Shown one piece after another: positions 13,480 to 16,753 of a stretch of 16,753 bases of DNA. The DNA comes from Desulfobacula sp. (lineage in GTDB: Bacteria > Desulfobacterota > Desulfobacteria > Desulfobacterales > Desulfobacteraceae), in the NCBI RefSeq assembly GCF_021107415.1, contig NZ_JAIOSW010000207.1, positions 1-16,753 on the forward strand. The letters run 5' to 3'. Numbering within the stretch: the first letter of the stretch is position 1; each line of letters starts with the position of its first letter. Below the pieces are notes generated by a model, which saw nothing but the letters and a program-made list of their open reading frames with translations, made no database searches and was not told the origin of the DNA. The position numbers and the translations under genes are program-made.

Positions 13480-14037
13480 ATGAAAATGAAACATATTGCC
13501 AACTTATTATTTGAAGTGAGGATATTAAAGGATATTGTTAGATCCGGATATGCTTTTCTGGGATCGGGAAAAGAAAGTATTGCTGAACACAGCTTTATGA
13601 CAGCCTTTATCTGCTTTGCCATGGCCAGGATAGATCCGGATATTAATAGTGAAAAGCTGGTGACCATGGCCCTGGTTCATGATATTGCCGAGGCAAGGAC
13701 AGGAGATTTTAACTATGTAGAAAAAAAATATTCAACTATTGATGAGGCGTGTGCAATTTCCCATTTGATAAAGCACCTTTCTTTTGGTAATGATATAAAA
13801 AATTTAATAGATGAGTTTAATTCAGGTGAGACAAAAGAAGCAAAACTCGTTAATGATGCGGATCAGATATCTTTTATCCTTGAATTAAAAAAAATGGATG
13901 ATACCGGAGCAAAAGGTCCTGAAAAATGGTTGCCGATTGTCCTTAAAAGACTTAAAACAGATACGGGCAGACGAATAGCTCAAAGTATCATGGAGACCCG
14001 TTGGGATGAATGGTGGATGAATGATTATTCCGAATAA
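13480..14037 (+). CDS. HD-domain phosphohydrolase (YfbR/HDDC2-like)
   Basis: A 185-residue cytoplasmic metal-dependent phosphohydrolase. The family signature residues are all present: H37 in ESIAEHSFM, the H67-D68 pair followed by E71 in LVHDIAEARTGD, and D126 in LVNDADQISF. Length and motif spacing match the YfbR/HDDC2 group, whose characterised members are 5'-deoxynucleotidases; activity on that substrate here is inference. The RIDP and ARTGD segments after the motifs also fit. The ATG follows AGGAATTGGA. It is the first gene of a rightward string leading to a REC/HD protein and the motor stator genes. That placement is unusual for a nucleotide-salvage enzyme and may simply reflect a shared promoter. 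Confidence 0.87.
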   Translation: MKMKHIANLLFEVRILKDIVRSGYAFLGSGKESIAEHSFMTAFICFAMARIDPDINSEKLVTMALVHDIAEARTGDFNYVEKKYSTIDEACAISHLIKHLSFGNDIKNLIDEFNSGETKEAKLVNDADQISFILELKKMDDTGAKGPEKWLPIVLKRLKTDTGRRIAQSIMETRWDEWWMNDYSE

Positions 14038-14066
14038 ACAAAATTTAATTGATTTTTCAGAGTGTT

Positions 14067-15407
14067 ATGGATAAAGAGTTTGTTTCTTTACTTTATATCT
14101 ATGATTCAAAGACCTTTGAGGATTTATCGAAATTTTCAAAACTAAACGGATTTATTCTTAAAAAATGTGATGATTTTATAAAGGGGTGTGATCTTGCAAA
14201 ATCAAAGCCGCCGGATCTTATCCTTATTGACCTGGATATAAATAAATCACAGGCCTTTAAAAGAGGCATGAATGCGTTTTTGAAAATTCAGTTTAATTTT
14301 AAACCTGCTGTTTTTCTCATTTTATCTGAATACCCGGAGTCTAATAAGAGACTGAAGCTGCTGCATCAAGGGTGTGATGATTTTTTAATCAAGCCTTTTT
14401 TAATTGAAGAAGTTCAAGAAAAGTTCAACATTTATCAGCAGTTTAAACATCTCAATCAAAAAATCCTTACCCAGGACTCAAAGCTTGAAAAAACATTTGG
14501 ATATCTGGATAAATTTAAAAAAGAGTTAAAAATTACAAAAACAGAGCTTTATGAAGAACGAACCACGCTGAACAATGCATTGAAACAAGTCAACCAAATG
14601 ACACAGGAACGGAATCGAATAAAAAAAGAGATAAAAAAAATCAAAAAGGTTCTTTTTCACAATATAGAGGGATTTTCAGATCTGATTTCCAATTTGATTC
14701 AAACAAGGGTTGAAAAAAACAGGGGGCATGGTGAACGGGTTGCCCATATTGCTCATTTTATTGCCAAACAGCTTAAATTTGATGAAAAAAAGTTGGAGGA
14801 TATTCGAAAAGCTGCTATGTTGCATGAGGTTGGACTTCTTTTTATCCCGGAATTGATATTGCAAAAATCAGAAGATCAACTGACTGATTATGAAAAAGAT
14901 TATTTTGTTCATTATCCGGCTAAGGGTGCCGATCTTCTTTTAAATTGCACTGAATTTAAAAATTGTGCTGAGATTATTCGGCATTTGAATGAGAATTCAG
15001 ATGGAACCGGCAGTCCCCAGGGTTTAAAACGAAGATTTATCCCCTTGTTGTCCAGGATTTTAGCAGGAGCCCATGTGTTTGACATATTAAGAGATGAAAA
15101 AGGTATTTCATCCCTGGAAATATTCTTAGAAAAACTGGAAGCATTCTCAGGCACAAGACTTGATCCTGCTATCGTGTCCTGGCTTGAAAAATATGCAGTG
15201 CTTCATATGGGATCTGATTCATACCGGGTAAAAGGTGTCGGGATTCATCAGCTTGAGCCTGGCATGGCCCTTGGAACGGCGCTTTTTACAAACACGGGAA
15301 CCAAACTTTTTTCGGTAAATACTTTACTTACCAAGGAAGCTATTGATAAGATTAGAAAATATAACAGGGAATATCCTGTTGATGAAATAGTTTATATAAG
15401 GGCGTGA
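14067..15407 (+). CDS. Response regulator with degenerate HD-GYP domain
   Basis: A 446-residue signalling protein upstream of motA. A receiver domain (about 5-122) keeps the probable phospho-acceptor D55 (LILIDLD) and K109 (FLIKPF), though the usual acidic pair is reduced to IYD. A charged coiled coil (about 128-195) joins it to an HD-GYP-like domain (about 215-375). In that domain HDIGK reads HEVGL (253-257), HHExxDGxGYP reads HLNENSDGTGSP (306-317) and HYP (282-284) is kept. The loss of the metal-binding aspartate and the GYP tyrosine argues against c-di-GMP hydrolysis. A C-terminal module (391-446; LEPGMALGTALFTNTG) resembles that found in HD-GYP response regulators. The frame is open to a TTG at 14049, but the ATG at 14067 gives a cleaner receiver start; neither has a strong Shine-Dalgarno. 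Confidence 0.85.
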   Translation: MDKEFVSLLYIYDSKTFEDLSKFSKLNGFILKKCDDFIKGCDLAKSKPPDLILIDLDINKSQAFKRGMNAFLKIQFNFKPAVFLILSEYPESNKRLKLLHQGCDDFLIKPFLIEEVQEKFNIYQQFKHLNQKILTQDSKLEKTFGYLDKFKKELKITKTELYEERTTLNNALKQVNQMTQERNRIKKEIKKIKKVLFHNIEGFSDLISNLIQTRVEKNRGHGERVAHIAHFIAKQLKFDEKKLEDIRKAAMLHEVGLLFIPELILQKSEDQLTDYEKDYFVHYPAKGADLLLNCTEFKNCAEIIRHLNENSDGTGSPQGLKRRFIPLLSRILAGAHVFDILRDEKGISSLEIFLEKLEAFSGTRLDPAIVSWLEKYAVLHMGSDSYRVKGVGIHQLEPGMALGTALFTNTGTKLFSVNTLLTKEAIDKIRKYNREYPVDEIVYIRA

Positions 15408-15410
15408 GAT

Positions 15411-16175
15411 ATGGATATAGCTTCGATTATAGGTGTTGTCTCCGGTATGGGGTTTATCCTTGGAACCATACTGCTTGGCGGTTCGATTATGGCGTTTGTC
15501 AACATCCCTTCGGTTTTAGTTGTAATGGGGGGTACCATAGCAGCCACATTGGTAGGATATCCTCTTAAGGATTTTTTAAGTATATTTAAGGCTGTCATGA
15601 AGATCTTTATGTTTAAACTTCAGTCGCCTGAAGAGATTATAACCAACCTGGTTGAAACTTCCAATAAGGCAAGAAAAGGCGGTCTTCTTTCCATTGAAGG
15701 AGACATACAAAGCACCAGTGACCCCTATCTTGCCCAGGCCCTGCAGATGACGGTGGATGGGGTTAAGACGGCAGATATTGCCGCAATCATGCAAACAAAG
15801 ATGAAATTGACCAAAAAAAATCTTGATACAGGTGCCAATATGTTGTCCAGCATGGGAGCTTATGCACCGGCTTTTGGAATGATCGGAACATTGATCGGGC
15901 TTGTACAGATGCTGGCTAATCTGGATGATCCCTCATCCATTGGCCCGAAGATGGCGGTTGCAATGATCACTACATTCTACGGGGCTGTTATAGCCAATCT
16001 TTTTTTTATCCCAATGTCTGATAAGCTGTCCGGACGAAATGAAGAAGAAATAACCAATATGAATATAATTTTTGAAGGAATTATTTCCATAAGAGAAGGT
16101 GAACATCCGAAACTCATGGAAGATAAGCTAAATATTTATGTAGGTGATAAACAAGAAAGCAAAGAGAAAAAGTAA
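15411..16175 (+). CDS. motA: Flagellar motor stator protein MotA (PomA-like)
   Basis: A 254-residue inner-membrane subunit of the ion-driven stator that turns the flagellar rotor. Four membrane segments are visible: IASIIGVVSGMGFILGTIL, a second near IPSVLVVMGGTIAATLVGY, and a pair around MGAYAPAFGMIGTLIGLVQM and MAVAMITTFYGAVIANLFF. The cytoplasmic loop holds ARKGGLLSIE and the long acidic/basic region that contacts FliG in the family. The APAFGMIGTLIGLVQML and MAVAMITTFYG segments are family hallmarks. The compact size resembles the PomA/B. subtilis MotA type rather than the longer E. coli form. It starts 3 nt after the regulator stop and is followed 17 nt later by motB. Ion specificity cannot be fixed from MotA alone. 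Confidence 0.96.
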   Translation: MDIASIIGVVSGMGFILGTILLGGSIMAFVNIPSVLVVMGGTIAATLVGYPLKDFLSIFKAVMKIFMFKLQSPEEIITNLVETSNKARKGGLLSIEGDIQSTSDPYLAQALQMTVDGVKTADIAAIMQTKMKLTKKNLDTGANMLSSMGAYAPAFGMIGTLIGLVQMLANLDDPSSIGPKMAVAMITTFYGAVIANLFFIPMSDKLSGRNEEEITNMNIIFEGIISIREGEHPKLMEDKLNIYVGDKQESKEKK

Positions 16176-16192
16176 TAAAAAGAGAATAAAAA

Positions 16193-16753
16193 ATGGCTGA
16201 TGACGTTGCTTCTGCAGAAGCTGAAGAAGAAGTATCCCTCGCACCTCCACCGGAAGAAAAAAAAGAAGGGAAGGCGGGTGCACCGGCATGGATGGCAACA
16301 TTTGCCGATCTTGTGACGCTTTTGATGTGCTTTTTCGTTCTTCTTTTTGCCATGAGTACCACCCAGCAAGAGACCTATAAGGAACTTGTACAATCATTAA
16401 GAAGTGCATTAGGTGCCCAGGCAGTACCTGAATCAGGTACCAGGGAAGGCCTTACCATGCATGCGGTTCCATCTGAAGAACCTTCTGAAAATCAGCAGAT
16501 TGATGAGCTTGGCGGGATGATCGAAAAAGAAATGGAAGAGATCGTCAGTGAAATCAGGGAACTTGTTTTGTTTAACAAGCTGGGAGGAGAGGTCAGTGTG
16601 ACAAAAACTGACGACGGTGTTGTGATTACCATGTCTGATCTTTTGCTTTTTTCACAGGGGGGGGCCAGGCTTTCTGAAAAAGGACATGATATTTTAAAAA
16701 AAGTTGCTGCTGTTCTTTCCAAGCTTGCATACCATGTTAAAATAAAAGGGCAT
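16193..16753 (+). CDS. motB: Flagellar motor stator protein MotB, N-terminal part (runs off the right edge)
   Basis: The first 187 codons of the peptidoglycan-anchored stator subunit. An acidic/proline-rich cytoplasmic tail (about 1-30) precedes PAWMATFADLVTLLMCFFVL. This holds the essential ion-carrying aspartate D39 at the cytoplasmic end of the single transmembrane helix (about 38-55). A linker and plug-like segment follow. The OmpA-like peptidoglycan-binding domain begins near VVITMSDLLLFSQGGARLSEKG and continues outside the window. The stretch has no stop codon before the edge. The start ATG is 17 nt after motA, with a weak AGAG ribosome-binding site, consistent with co-translation of the A4B2-type stator complex known for the family. 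Confidence 0.95.
   Translation, partial: MADDVASAEAEEEVSLAPPPEEKKEGKAGAPAWMATFADLVTLLMCFFVLLFAMSTTQQETYKELVQSLRSALGAQAVPESGTREGLTMHAVPSEEPSENQQIDELGGMIEKEMEEIVSEIRELVLFNKLGGEVSVTKTDDGVVITMSDLLLFSQGGARLSEKGHDILKKVAAVLSKLAYHVKIKGH

Noticed and set aside
14049..14066. TTG at 14049 as the start of the REC/HD-GYP gene
   Set aside because: No ribosome-binding site and no gain in domain content; the ATG at 14067 begins close to the first receiver strand.
16114..16409. Three overlapping minus-strand ORFs across the motA/motB junction
   Set aside because: They arise from the complement of the acidic, glutamate-rich MotB N-terminus; products are phenylalanine/serine/cysteine-rich without domains.
1..16753. 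CRISPR arrays, tRNA/rRNA genes, insertion sequences or phage genes
   Set aside because: No regularly spaced repeats, terminal inverted repeats with transposase-like frames, or tRNA-like cloverleaf segments were seen on either strand; every long frame is accounted for by chromosomal-type genes.

Overview
The window reads as ordinary chromosomal DNA from a low-GC Gram-negative anaerobe. I place it, by inference, in the Desulfobacterota and probably Desulfobacteraceae-like. Grounds are the LptD outer-membrane machinery, a 62-residue 2[4Fe-4S] ferredoxin, an RfaH/UpxY-type NusG paralogue, a RicT protein encoded beside holB and metG, and PomA/MotA-type stator genes. I see no insertion sequences, CRISPR arrays, tRNA or rRNA genes, or prophage genes. 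The window edges cut two genes: metG on the left and motB on the right.

Layout. Positions 1-5613 are one leftward gene string: lptD, NusG paralogue, IHF/HU protein, holB, ricT, metG. It has very short gaps or overlaps (ATGA at lptD/nusG, 8 nt at holB/ricT) and one 82-nt gap carrying a possible internal promoter before the IHF/HU gene. From 5736 the rightward strand carries a cysteine synthase/cysteinyl-tRNA-synthetase-like fusion and, 3 nt later, an unrecognised 324-residue protein. A ferredoxin gene (9106-9294) follows with a very strong Shine-Dalgarno and a 17-bp perfect-stem terminator. That terminator also contains the last codons of a convergent DMT-family transporter gene (9341-10228). 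A solitary GspE/PilB-type ATPase gene (10482-12305) converges on a secreted LysM protein gene (12347-13375). From a dyad-symmetric divergent promoter region, a rightward string then runs through an HD phosphohydrolase, a REC/degenerate HD-GYP protein, motA and motB.

How the genes fit together. The left string joins LPS export (LptD), transcription elongation, nucleoid architecture, the replication clamp loader, RicT and translation. The right string appears to tie a two-component/HD regulatory protein to flagellar stator synthesis.

Most notable: in the CysK-CysS fusion the cysteine synthase half looks intact. The tRNA-synthetase half keeps the zinc-binding residues but has lost both ATP-handling signatures (HIGH reads NIGQ, KMSKS reads LDASD) and the pocket tryptophan. 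It looks like a repurposed synthetase domain covalently attached to cysteine synthase, with an uncharacterised protein translated directly after it. This is the best candidate for an undescribed system here. Promoter calls are by-eye consensus matches and are low to moderate confidence.
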